Origin: Schaalia sp. Marseille-Q2122
Lineage (GTDB): Bacteria; Actinomycetota; Actinomycetes; Actinomycetales; Actinomycetaceae
Direction of reading: 5' to 3'
DNA: 64,000 nt
Assembly (NCBI RefSeq): GCF_903645355.1
Contig: NZ_CAHJXR010000005.1
Coordinates: 286,983-350,982 of the forward strand
Both the position numbers and the translations under genes were made by a program. This document shows, in pieces, positions 18,179-26,914 of this stretch (its first letter is position 1; the number at the start of each line of letters is the position of its first letter). The notes beneath the pieces are model-generated. The model was not told where the DNA came from and made no database searches. It was given only the letters and a program-made list of their open reading frames with translations.

Positions 18179-18292
18179 GTGAGTGCTGCAAGTCTCTACT
18201 CGGCCCTGTCATTGACCCTCGCTACAGGGGGCATGTTTTTGACTCTTGGCCTCATTGCCTGGGCCTTTAGTCAAAAAACGAAGAAGAAGTAA
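18179..18292 (+). CDS. Small single-span membrane protein (37 residues)
   Basis: A 37-codon frame starting at GTG 18179 encodes a short polar start (MSAASLYSALSL), one hydrophobic span (TLATGGMFLTLGLIAWAF) and a basic tail (SQKTKKK). GGGAG lies nine bases upstream. It has its own promoter and palindrome, and a 12-bp hairpin follows the stop, so it looks like a monocistronic real gene rather than noise. The size and one-span, Lys-rich tail recall MetS-type small subunits of NSS transporters, but no transporter gene is near and the similarity is not strong. A second overlapping frame from GTG 18171 is less convincing. Confidence 0.7.
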   Translation: MSAASLYSALSLTLATGGMFLTLGLIAWAFSQKTKKK

Positions 18293-18300
18293 CATCTCCA

Positions 18301-18327
18301 TGCGGGCGCTGGACTCCAGCGCCCGCA
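18301..18327 (+). terminator. Hairpin after the small membrane protein gene
   Basis: TGCGGGCGCTGG pairs perfectly with CCAGCGCCCGCA around a 3-base loop (ACT), nine bases after the stop. The stem is strong, but no U-tract follows, as is common for actinobacterial terminators. Confidence 0.65.
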
Positions 18328-18420
18328 CCTGTACCGTCTGAGGTCCTCATCGTCTTGGCGTGCCGCCGTGGCGCGTGGGTCGTGTCCACAAATACGGGGG
18401 TGGGCAGGCACACTTAGTGC

Positions 18421-19689
18421 ATGAGGATTCTGCACACGTCGGATTGGCATATTGGCCGCTCACTGCATGGGGCGGATCTGTCCGATGCCGTTGATGCCTT
18501 TATCGATTGGCTGGAGGAACAGATTCGTGAGCAAGCGGTTGACGTGTTGCTTATCTCGGGCGATATCTTTGATCGCGCTGTGCCCCCGGTACGCGCGGTT
18601 CGGCGCTTATCCCAAGCCCTGAGTCGTCTGTGCGAAGTGACGACGGTGGTTGCTATGCCAGGCAATCATGATTCGGCTTTGCGCCTGGGTTTCGCTGCCG
18701 ATCTCATGCGCCCTGAGTTACGTATTGTCAGTGCCATTTCTGCCATCGGCTCACCCATCGTGTGTGAGGGTCGCGACAGGCAGCGCTGCCTGGTCTACCC
18801 CATTCCGTATCTGGAGCCTGATCTGGTGCGGCGGGAGTTGGGCGAACGCCTCGCTGACCTGTTACCAAGGCCCGCTGACAGCGACACCGACACTGACACT
18901 GAGTTCCTTGTTGCTCGCTCTCACCAGGCTGTCATGGATGCTGCACTGTCCCTCATCCGGGCGGACCTGAACCAGCGACGTCATGAGGGTGAAGATGCTC
19001 CTGCCATTGTCATGACTCACGCCTTCATTACCGGTGCTACTCCCTCGGATTCTGAGCGAGATATTCGCGTTGGGGGCGTCGAAAACGTCGGAGCAGCCAC
19101 CTTCGACGGTTTTGACTATGTTGCTGCCGGACACCTACATCGCCCCCAGGATATTGCGGGCTCTACCACTCCGATTAGATATGCGGGCTCCCCTGTGGCC
19201 TACTCCTTTTCCGAGGCCGCCGCCCCAAAGACGGTGACACTCCTGGAGTTTGGACCCGACGGATTGCATTCCCTTGAGCACTTGCCCGTTCCCTGCTGGC
19301 GTCCGCTGAGCGTCATTCGTGATTCTCTGGACGCTATTCTCTCCGAGGCATACGCACCACTGCGTTCACACTTCACGTCGATCACGGTCACCGATGATGC
19401 GCGTCCCGCTCAGTTGACGACCCGCATTCGTGAGGTCTTTCCTTACGCCCTCGTCGTCTTGCATGAGGGGTCGTATTCTCCTCGGGCGGCGGTAGCGCCC
19501 CGCGCTGGCGAGACTCGCTCCGCCCATGATGTGACCGTTGATTTCTTTGAAGAGATGAGCGGCGCCCCATTGAGTGGGGCTGAACGCGCACTTATTGATC
19601 GCCTCTGGGCTGATCTACGCACTGGTGAACGCGGTGATATTGCCGACGCCTCTCCTGCTTCGGCGACTCCTCAGGAGGTCATGGCATGA
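18421..19689 (+). CDS. sbcD: Exonuclease SbcCD, D subunit
   Basis: A 422-residue metallophosphoesterase, the nuclease half of the SbcCD complex, which opens DNA hairpins and processes ends. Motifs in order: HTSDWHIGRSLHG (residues 5-17), LISGDIFDRAVPP (near 44), MPGNHDSALRLG (near 79), MTHAFITG (near 198) and AAGHLHRPQ (near 235), giving all metal-binding positions of the Mre11/SbcD family. The C-terminal 150 residues form the capping and SbcC-binding region. ATG 18421 has no obvious SD motif upstream. Its stop overlaps the sbcC start (ATGGCATGA context), so the two genes are coupled. Confidence 0.95.
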   Translation: MRILHTSDWHIGRSLHGADLSDAVDAFIDWLEEQIREQAVDVLLISGDIFDRAVPPVRAVRRLSQALSRLCEVTTVVAMPGNHDSALRLGFAADLMRPELRIVSAISAIGSPIVCEGRDRQRCLVYPIPYLEPDLVRRELGERLADLLPRPADSDTDTDTEFLVARSHQAVMDAALSLIRADLNQRRHEGEDAPAIVMTHAFITGATPSDSERDIRVGGVENVGAATFDGFDYVAAGHLHRPQDIAGSTTPIRYAGSPVAYSFSEAAAPKTVTLLEFGPDGLHSLEHLPVPCWRPLSVIRDSLDAILSEAYAPLRSHFTSITVTDDARPAQLTTRIREVFPYALVVLHEGSYSPRAAVAPRAGETRSAHDVTVDFFEEMSGAPLSGAERALIDRLWADLRTGERGDIADASPASATPQEVMA

Positions 19690-22600
19690 AACTCCATCTC
19701 TTACGCATTGAAGGCATGGGGCCTTTTGCCAAGCCTGTGAGTATTGATTTTTCACGCTTTGATGCCTCGGGGATCTTCCTTCTCGAGGGGCCAACTGGCT
19801 CGGGGAAGTCCTCGATTATTGATGCCGTGACCTTCGCCCTCTACGGGGATGTCGCGCGACTAGCTGACGCTTCGAAGGATCGCCTGCGTTCCTCCTATTG
19901 CGCCCCCAATGATCCCTCGCGTGTGGAGTGTGTCTTCGAGGTCTCGTCGGGGATCTACCGGGTGACCCGTACGCCCCGCTATATCAAGCCTGGGCGCGAG
20001 TCGAAGGTCAATGCCACCGTTCAGTTTGAACGAGTTGTTGAGGATACTGAGGGCGCTTTCCAAGGCGTGGAAACGCTCTCGCGTTCGCATGCGGAGGCTG
20101 ATGCGGAGATTACTGCGCTCGTCGGCCTGAAGAAGGAGCAATTCCTGCAGACGGTCGTCCTCCCTCAAGGGAAGTTCGCGACCTTCCTTACCGCCCGTTC
20201 AGAGACTCGCCGAGAGATCCTGCAAGACGTCTTCGGCACCCATATTTACCAGGACCTGCAGGAGCGTTTCCGTCTAGCGGCCATTGAGCACGCTAAGGCT
20301 GTGGAGGCCGCCCAAGCCGCTGTGGCGGAGGCGCGTGCCCGGATTCTCGAACTCAGCACAGACCTCCTCTCCCTGGAGGAGAGCACCCCCTCACCCGACT
20401 CTTACAGCGGGGTAGACCAGGAGCCAGAACAGGGGGATGAGGCACTCCTGACCCGCCTGAGCGAGGTCCTAGACACTCAAGGTCGGGCTATCAACTCGCA
20501 GGTAGCGCAGGCACGGGAAGATCTGGAGACTGCCCGGAGGGATGAACAGAGTGCACGTCAGGGGGCGCTCAACTTGGCCGCCCGCGATGCCCTCGTCAAA
20601 CGTCTGGAGGAACTGGAGGGGCAAGGTGAGGAGATCGCGGCTGCCCGATTGGAGCTCGCTGAGGCGCGCGATGCCGAGACTGCACGGCCCTTCCTTGATG
20701 ATTTCGACAGCGCCTACGAGGCTCTCACGTCAGCCTGTGACAAGACAGAGACCGCCCTTGACAATCTCGCTTCTGGGGCGAGCGCGGAATTGCCTCTCCC
20801 TGAAACTGTACTCACCCTGCTTAAGCACTGGGGTCAGCCTGCAAGCAAGAGTGCACAGGGATGGGAGGCGCTCTCTTCCCCTGACTCTCTTGCCCTGCTG
20901 CGCGCCCACGCCATCGACGCTGAAAGGCAGCGCGCACGCCTGAGCGAACTACTCACTATCGAGAAGGGGCTTGCTCAACGTGAGGGCGATCTAGCCGAGC
21001 TTTCCCAGCGTGAGGCAGCCACCGCCACGGCCCTCGCCGAAGCGGAGGCTCTCGGCGCCCAGCTCCCCGCCCAACTGGACCAAGCTCAGAGCGCCTACGA
21101 GCAGGCTCGTCGCGCCTGCGAGACTCTCCCAACCTTGGAAGAGGAGCTCACGCAACTGCGCCAACGGCACGCACACGCCAAGAATGTCGAGCGTTACGAG
21201 GCACAGATCCCAGGTGCACAGCAGGACGTCGATGATGCTGGTCATGTAGCTCAGAAGGCCGACGCGCGCGCACGTTCCCTGCGTGCGGCATGGATGGCTG
21301 ATGCTGCATCCGCTCTGGCCTGCGAACTCCAAGACGATGAACCCTGCCCTGTGTGTGGCTCCCCCACACCTCCCTGCCACCCCCCAGGGCGAGGGCGAAA
21401 CCGTGAGCCATGCGCAAGTCGAGGAGGCAGATGCTGCCCGGCAGGCGGCCGATCGCGCCTTCCAGGAGCGTCGCGATGTCCTCGCCGAGTTGACTGCACA
21501 ATGCCAGCGGGAGCGCCTAGCGGCAGGCGGCTCACTCGATGAGCTTCGCCCCCTGGAAGAGGCCGCCCTTGAGGCTCTCCAGACAGCCCAGAAGGCAGAG
21601 TCCTCGCTGCCCCTCCTCAGCGCGGAGATTGAACAGGTCCGTGCGGCGCAGGAACGCGTTCACACGCAGATCATCACTTTACGCGAGGAGGGAGCTGCTC
21701 TAGGCCAGCAGCGCGAGCTTCATGCCGCCAACGTTGAGGCTGATCGGCGGCGCTGCGACGACGCAGCGGGGGCTTTCTCTACCCTGTCAGCTCATGATGC
21801 GGCCCTCAGTGCCCGCATTGACGCTGTCGAGCAGGCAGCGACAGCCCTGAATGAGTGGATCGGGGCGGAAAAGGCCTTCGAGGCCGCCGCCTCGCGTGTC
21901 AGTCGGGCCCTCGAAATCAACATCCCTGTGCGGGACTATGTGGCGCGTCTGCGCAGCGCGGATTCCCCCGCCAGCGCCGCCCCAGTTCAACACTTTGACC
22001 AGGCGCAGAGCTTTGAGCAGGCGCAGGTGGCGATTGCCACCCGCCGGGAGCACCTGCGTAGCCTTGCCGAATGTCACGCTCTGGAGGAACGGATCGAGTC
22101 TTACCACAGTGCGCTGTCGAGCACTCGTGAGAGCCTGAGTAATCCCGACTTTGCAACCCTCACCGGCGAGGAAGCCGCCGCCTTAGCGGCGTGTCAAGCG
22201 CGCCTTGTGGCCGCCGAGGACACTCACACCCAGATGGTTACCCGCCAGGCTCACGCCACTGCCCAGGCTGAAGCTCTCAGGCGGGCCATCAACAAATTCC
22301 GTGAGGCGAGCACAGCCTGTGACGCTGCCGTTAAGGCAGCTGAGCCGGCTCGGCGCCTCCACGCCCTCGCCTCTGCTACGACGGCAGAGAATCTCACACG
22401 CACGCCTCTTGCCGCCTGGGTGTTGATGGCGCGTTTTGAAGAGGTCCTCGCTGCGGCGAATCCTCGCCTACTTGCTATCTCGCAGGGCAGGTATGAGTTG
22501 ATTCGTGTGGACGATGACGGGTCGCAGTCACGCAAGTCGGGGCTTGGTGTGGCTGTCGTTGACCACGACACGGAAACGACGCGCCTGCCGAGTACGCTCT

Positions 22601-22890
22601 CGGGTGGTGAAACCTTCTACGTTTCCCTCTCCCTGGCTCTTGGCCTTGCTGACGTGGTGACCGGGGAAAACGGCGGCGTTGAACTGCGCACAATGTTCAT
22701 CGATGAAGGCTTTGGCTCCCTTGATGCCAATACCCTCGAGACTGTGATGGCGCAGCTGCAGCGCTTGCGTGATTCTGGCCGGACGGTGGGTGTCATCAGC
22801 CATGTTCATGAGATGGCTACCCTCATCCCCGATCAGATTCGGGTGCGTTGGAATGCGAAGGAAGGCTCAATGGTCACGGTCCGCGCCTAA
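19686..22890 (+). pseudogene. sbcC: Exonuclease SbcCD, C subunit, interrupted by a frameshift
   Basis: The first frame (19686-21542) carries the N-terminal Walker A (GPTGSGKSSIID near residue 34), a long coiled coil and the zinc-hook PCPVCGSPTPP near 554. Sense then stops being SbcC-like. The next frame continues the second coil (GEGETVSHAQVEEADAARQ) and ends with the ABC signature LSGGETFYVSLSLALGLAD and Walker B MFIDEGFGSLDANTL. Removing one C from the six-C run at 21380-21385 joins the halves into about 1067 residues, the usual SbcC length. The downstream half has no good start of its own. This is either a real inactivating insertion or a sequence error at the C run; both halves otherwise look under selection. 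Confidence 0.9.
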
Positions 22891-23345
22891 GCCAGTGCTG
22901 TGGCCAAGCCCAGTCGTTCGGAGGAGTCAAACCATTCAAGGGCGTGATCCCACAGCTGTGCGACAGCCTCGTCAGCCGTGTCTTGGTCCTCAGCTGCGAT
23001 GACCGCGCGCACGGCTTCTTCGGCCTCGGGCCCGTCAACGAGGACGGCGGCGACATCTGCCCAGGTGTAGCTGGGGGTGTCGACCTCGCGCACGTCCGCT
23101 TCCTGCGTGGCGGGGGCGCGGCCGGGGATGTCGACGGCGAGGACGATGCGACGCTTGGCTCCTTCCGGGGAAGTGTCACGCAGGAGGGTCAGACCTTCCA
23201 GGCAGGCTTCTGTTTGGGCGTCGTCTTCGATGACTTCAGCTTCTTCGGGGTGAGTGCCCGCCGGGATGAGGGCCACCCATGCCTTGCGGGCGGGCGGGTG
23301 TTCACCGCTGAGTTCATGGCTGAGTGCTGGAATGTAGACGCGCAT
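22887..23345 (-). CDS. DUF6912-like protein
   Basis: A 152-residue acidic, alanine-rich soluble protein starting MRVYIPALSHEL, which resembles the conserved opening (MRVYVPAT) of actinobacterial DUF6912 proteins. The second half carries a conserved-looking LWDHALEWFDSSERL stretch. There are no membrane segments or catalytic motifs that I can recognise. It converges with sbcC: its stop at 22887-22889 overlaps the sbcC stop. The start ATG 23345 has no clear ribosome-binding site. The family assignment is from memory of the N-terminal motif, not a search. Confidence 0.7.
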   Translation of the reverse strand: MRVYIPALSHELSGEHPPARKAWVALIPAGTHPEEAEVIEDDAQTEACLEGLTLLRDTSPEGAKRRIVLAVDIPGRAPATQEADVREVDTPSYTWADVAAVLVDGPEAEEAVRAVIAAEDQDTADEAVAQLWDHALEWFDSSERLGLATALA

Positions 23346-23381
23346 AGGGACAGTGTGGCATAGCTGTCCTTTTTCGCCTAC

Positions 23382-25055
23382 TTAGGAGCCGTCGCGCGTC
23401 TGGGCTTTCCCGCGTTTTCGGAGGGTGTGTGCCAGGGACAGCATGCGTGGGGCGCGGATCTTCCGGTGGTGTGCGTGGGCTCGTTTGGGAAGTTGATCGG
23501 CGCTTGCTGGCTGCACATTGCGGGCCAGGAGGCGGATAAGGCGTTGTGAGAGCTCCTCGAAGTCGCGTGCGGCAAGGCTTTTGTGATCGCCACGCATGAG
23601 GGAGCGTCCTTGGAGTTGAGCGCTGAGGATCTGAGGATCGTCACTAATGAGGGAGATGTCTTCTCCGGGCAGGTAGGGAGCGAGGGCCTGCGCGATGGCT
23701 TGTGCGGGGCGCGAGCCAGCACGTTCTTCGCAGACCATATTGGCAACGATGTGGACCTGGGGGCCACTAATGTGAGCGCGTAGCCATTCGAGGGAGTACA
23801 TGAGGCGGTGGAGGCCTTCAGCATCGGAGCGGGCCACGACGAGGATGAGGTCGGAGACTTTGAGGACGGCGGCGGTGGCCTCGTCTCGTCCGGCGTTGAA
23901 TCGGCCAAAGTCTTCGAGGGGGTCGAGGGTTCCTGAGGCGCAGTCGACGATGATGTATTCGGCGTGTTCACGCGCTGCACGTAGGCACTGGGTGAGGGCT
24001 GAGGGTGAGGCTTCTCGCCAGCGGTGGGGTGTGCTCAGGCCGGTGATGACGGGGATCCCTTCGTCGCTGGTCTGTTGGGCGTGTTCAATGTGCTCTGCGT
24101 GTACGTCGCCGCGGGCGGCGTAGCGGGCAATGGCGGAGAGGGAGGAGACGTCGGTGCTCATGCCCAGCGCGTGTGCGACGGAGGGGGCGTAAGTGTCAGC
24201 GTCAATAAGGAGGGTGCGTATGGGAGGAAGGGAGTTGCTGTGGTGGAGGGCTGCGGCGAGGTTGATGGCGACGGTGGTGCGCCCCGGCGCGCCGCTGGTT
24301 CCCCAGATGGCGATGATTTTTCCTCGTTGAGGGCGGCTTGTGGCGCTATTGAGCCATGCGGTATCACCGAGGCTGAGGGGCGTGGCGCCTGGGTTTTCTT
24401 CCTCCTGAGGGAAGCTTTCCGCACTGTCGATGCTATGGGGGTTGATCGCTGCTTCGTCCCCCTCGGTGTGGTGCGCCTGAGCCGCTGGGGTGTCCTTCCC
24501 TGCTGCGTCGTGCAGGCGAAGGGGATCTCGGCCAGTGGCCTCGCCCTCGTCCTTGTATTGCGTGCCGTCACTGAGGTCACTTTGGGAGAAGAGCTCGTGG
24601 GCGTCGAAAGACTGCTCTAAGCCTGACAGGCTGCTGTCTGCGCTGGTGTTGGACTGTTCGGCGTGACCTCCATGGGCGATGCTGAGCAGCGCACGGGCGA
24701 TCCCCTCGGGGTCATGCGCAGGTGCGAGCATATCGGGTTTGAGCTTGAGGAGGCTGTGGGTTCCGATGGCTTCGCCAGCGGGGGTGTAGTCCTGCAGGAG
24801 GATGACCTTCATCCCGGCCTCGTGCAGGCTGTCGATGAAGGGACGGTCGCAATCAGGGTCATTGCCACTGAGGACGCCAATTTCGGCGATGCGCGCGCGG
24901 GCTGCTGCTTCAAGTTCGACGAGGTCAGCGCAGCGGCGGACGACTTTGAGGGTGCGCGCGTAGCCTTCGAGGTGGGTGAGCACTTCGGTGTCGGCATCCT
25001 CGGGAATGCACAGGGCGATGGGCGTTGGCGAGTGGGGATGTGTGGGGCTCATCAT
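23382..25055 (-). CDS. CpaE/MinD-like P-loop ATPase
   Basis: A 557-residue protein. Residues 1-125 look like a degenerate receiver-like domain, as in CpaE/TadZ. Residues 130-245 are an acidic, low-complexity linker. From about 246 a MinD/ParA-type ATPase begins, with WGTSGAPGRTTVAINLAAAL as P-loop, LLIDADTYAPS as switch, and IIVDCASGT and ILVVARSDAEG as later strands. The P-loop has Arg where the general motif has Lys, a variant common in actinobacterial CpaE-like proteins as I recall them. The C-terminus is basic. The start codon region CTATGATGAGC overlaps the stop of the SAF gene; ATG 25052 has the better spacing to AGGA, ATG 25055 is the longer option. No tad pilus genes follow. Confidence 0.87.
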   Translation of the reverse strand: MMSPTHPHSPTPIALCIPEDADTEVLTHLEGYARTLKVVRRCADLVELEAAARARIAEIGVLSGNDPDCDRPFIDSLHEAGMKVILLQDYTPAGEAIGTHSLLKLKPDMLAPAHDPEGIARALLSIAHGGHAEQSNTSADSSLSGLEQSFDAHELFSQSDLSDGTQYKDEGEATGRDPLRLHDAAGKDTPAAQAHHTEGDEAAINPHSIDSAESFPQEEENPGATPLSLGDTAWLNSATSRPQRGKIIAIWGTSGAPGRTTVAINLAAALHHSNSLPPIRTLLIDADTYAPSVAHALGMSTDVSSLSAIARYAARGDVHAEHIEHAQQTSDEGIPVITGLSTPHRWREASPSALTQCLRAAREHAEYIIVDCASGTLDPLEDFGRFNAGRDEATAAVLKVSDLILVVARSDAEGLHRLMYSLEWLRAHISGPQVHIVANMVCEERAGSRPAQAIAQALAPYLPGEDISLISDDPQILSAQLQGRSLMRGDHKSLAARDFEELSQRLIRLLARNVQPASADQLPKRAHAHHRKIRAPRMLSLAHTLRKRGKAQTRDGS

Positions 25056-25687
25056 AGTCCTACGGGTACGGCGGAAAGTGTTCCATTTCCATGGGCGCTT
25101 TCAAGAATCTTTGAGATGTCGGTGACGTTGAAGCGGACTTCGATGCGGAGGGATCCCTGTCCAGCGAGGATCCCTGACTCTCCGAGGACCTTGACCAGGG
25201 TGGCGTCTTTGGTCACGATGCTGGGTTTTGGCGCTTCTTGGGTGCCGATCGGTTGGTTGGGGACGAACCACAGTTCGAGGCTTGTGCCCGGGGTGACGGT
25301 ATCGGGAAGGCCGTCGGAGACGGAGATGACGATATTGCGTCTGTTTTTCTGCGCTTCGGTGGTGATGGCTGAGCGGGCGATGAGTTCTCCGGCGCCGATA
25401 TTGATGGTCGCCTGGGCGTCGGAGGGGAGCTCTCCGCCGGGAAGGTAGGCGGTTGATTCTGGGCGGGCGTCAATGATGACGGTGTTGTGAGGTCCAAGGG
25501 ATTCACCTTGGGCGATGGGGCGGGTGCTGCGGTAGACCGGTATTCCTGCTCGTGCGGAGGCGATGAGTTGGGTGCAGGCGATGATGGAGGCGAGAAGCAC
25601 GATGATGCCGATCACGAGGCGTGGATCTTTCCAGACGCTGGTTGATCGGGGAATGGAAACGGAGCTTCGATGACTAATCATTCTCAC
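25052..25687 (-). CDS. SAF-domain protein (CpaB/RcpC-like)
   Basis: A 211-residue protein with a short basic N-terminus, one membrane span (about residues 25-45, LVIGIIVLLASIIACTQLIA), then an SAF domain (VYRSTRPIAQGESLGPHNTV, with INIGAGELIARSAIT) and a C-terminal region that resembles the RcpC/CpaB extension. These proteins are periplasmic or outer parts of Flp pilus systems in other bacteria; many actinobacteria have only this protein and the CpaE-like ATPase, with unknown role. GTG 25687 and ATG 25681 are both possible starts, neither with a strong ribosome-binding site. It is coupled to the ATPase gene downstream and divergent from the HTH gene. Confidence 0.85.
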   Translation of the reverse strand: MRMISHRSSVSIPRSTSVWKDPRLVIGIIVLLASIIACTQLIASARAGIPVYRSTRPIAQGESLGPHNTVIIDARPESTAYLPGGELPSDAQATINIGAGELIARSAITTEAQKNRRNIVISVSDGLPDTVTPGTSLELWFVPNQPIGTQEAPKPSIVTKDATLVKVLGESGILAGQGSLRIEVRFNVTDISKILESAHGNGTLSAVPVGL

Positions 25688-25828
25688 ATCATTGCTGAAT
25701 TTTCTTCGCGAGGAGGCTTATCCACAGGGCAATTTTTCTTGCCTCGTGACTCATGTGACGCGACTCGGGTTCTCCACAGGAAGAATGAGCATCTCGCGCG
25801 AACCGATGAGAAGTGGCATGATAGTGGC

Positions 25829-26041
25829 ATGAGTCCACGTTTCCTTACCCTGACCGATGTTGCTGAGATCCTTAACCTCACTCCATCAGCGGCCCGTTCC
25901 CTGGTAAATTCTGGGGAGCTCCCCGCGATCCAGGTTGGCGGAAAGAAGGCATGGCGCATTGAGGATACTGTTCTTGAGCAGTACATCCAGGATCAATACG
26001 CCGCTACCCGCGAGCGCGTCAAGAGCGCACAGCTCGACTAG
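25829..26041 (+). CDS. Excisionase-type helix-turn-helix protein
   Basis: A 70-residue protein with a MerR/excisionase-like winged helix: LTLTDVAEILNLTPSAARSL followed by VNSGELPAIQVGGKKAWRI and an amphipathic C-terminal helix ending in Lys/Ala/Gln. Such stand-alone proteins (compare BldC) are common actinobacterial regulators and need not belong to a phage. The frame extends to 25670, but the stretch before ATG 25829 is intergenic in character. CATGAT six bases before this ATG suggests a leaderless transcript. It diverges from the SAF gene, so it may control that pair. Confidence 0.85.
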   Translation: MSPRFLTLTDVAEILNLTPSAARSLVNSGELPAIQVGGKKAWRIEDTVLEQYIQDQYAATRERVKSAQLD

Positions 26042-26069
26042 GTTTCCTCCAACACGCTGTCGGCCACCC

Positions 26070-26150
26070 AGGGTGCCGGGGTGCCGGGGTACCAGATGCC
26101 AGGGTGCCAGGCGCCGAGGCGCCAGATACCAGGATGTCAGCTGCCAGCGC
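26070..26150. repeat. Degenerate 7-8 bp tandem repeats
   Basis: About ten imperfect units of type AGGGTGCC/GGGGTACC/AGATGCC follow each other after the HTH gene. The stretch is G/C-rich low-complexity DNA without a credible frame. It may be a remnant of slippage. Confidence 0.6.
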
Positions 26151-26239
26151 ATGCACACCTGCGCCGCGTGACGCAAGCACCCGCTCCCCTACTGACCAGG
26201 GAGCACGTCGGGATGCGGGCCGACTTCCGCCCCTTTCCC

Positions 26240-26797
26240 CTACCCTCGCCATTCGTTGGCGAGGGTAATTTTGTGCACTCCCTGCAGCGAGAGGGAGATG
26301 AGCGCCGTCGGACCACGGTCACGCTGGTCCCATGAGTCCCTGCCACCAATGAGAATGTCACAGTGGTCGGCATAGACAGCGGTGAGGCGCCCGACGTATT
26401 GGCCTGCATCATGTTCAATGACGAGCATGACACCTCGCGCACTGAGCTCGCGTAGCAGGTGGCCGATGGAGACGCGGAGGGCTGGAGAGTCCGCATCAGT
26501 CCGGGCCGAATCAAGCCCCTGCGCTGCCACGATGGCATGGAGGGGAATGATGTGTTCCTCTCGCCCGGATTTGAGGCGAATCCATTGGAGGGCAACGTCT
26601 GCAACGTTTCCCCGGACGCGCTGAGAGCCTCGAAGGATGAGCTCAACCTCCTGATGGAGCGTTGCGAGGAGGCGTTGGGCGTAAGAGATTCCGGCCCGCT
26701 CAGCGTCAAGCATCTCTACGAGCATCTCATCGTGCTCATCTCGCCTGTGCTGGTCAAAACGGCTTTCCATATCCGCCAGAAAAAGACTGAGATCCAT
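26240..26797 (-). CDS. Conserved-looking soluble protein of unknown function
   Basis: A 185-residue protein. Residues 1-45 are acidic and helical (MDLSLFLADMESRFDQHRRD), followed by a region with regular beta-like hydrophobic strands (VADVALQWIRLK; IIPLHAIVAAQGLD; GVMLVIEHDAGQYVGRLTAVYADHCDILIG) that could be a small barrel. I do not recognise the family; similar genes sit next to secA in related genomes as far as I recall, but this is not checked. ATG 26797 has AGGGTGA upstream and was chosen over GTG 26821. The final codons overlap a plus-strand terminator hairpin. Confidence 0.75.
   Translation of the reverse strand: MDLSLFLADMESRFDQHRRDEHDEMLVEMLDAERAGISYAQRLLATLHQEVELILRGSQRVRGNVADVALQWIRLKSGREEHIIPLHAIVAAQGLDSARTDADSPALRVSIGHLLRELSARGVMLVIEHDAGQYVGRLTAVYADHCDILIGGRDSWDQRDRGPTALISLSLQGVHKITLANEWRG
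26243..26272 (+). terminator. Terminator facing the HTH gene
   Basis: CCCTCGCCA (26243-26251) pairs exactly with TGGCGAGGG (26257-26265), with a 5-base loop, followed by TAATTTT. It ends plus-strand transcription from the HTH gene and overlaps the 3' end of the convergent minus-strand gene. Confidence 0.8.
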
Positions 26798-26914
26798 AGA
26801 TTCACCCTGCCACAAAGTCACACGAACTGCAGCCAGTTGACACCAAGAACTTCTTGCGCAACACTATTGATACGATTAACTGCAACGAACTGACACGATT
26901 AGAGATGATTGAGC

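Noticed and set aside
21380..21385. Programmed ribosomal frameshift in sbcC
   Set aside because: No classic slippery heptamer or downstream pseudoknot is evident, and SbcC is not known to use one; a plain insertion or read error is simpler.
21283..22890. Second half of sbcC as an independent gene
   Set aside because: Its first residues are out-of-frame sense of the first half, there is no ribosome-binding site, and the join reconstructs one normal SbcC.
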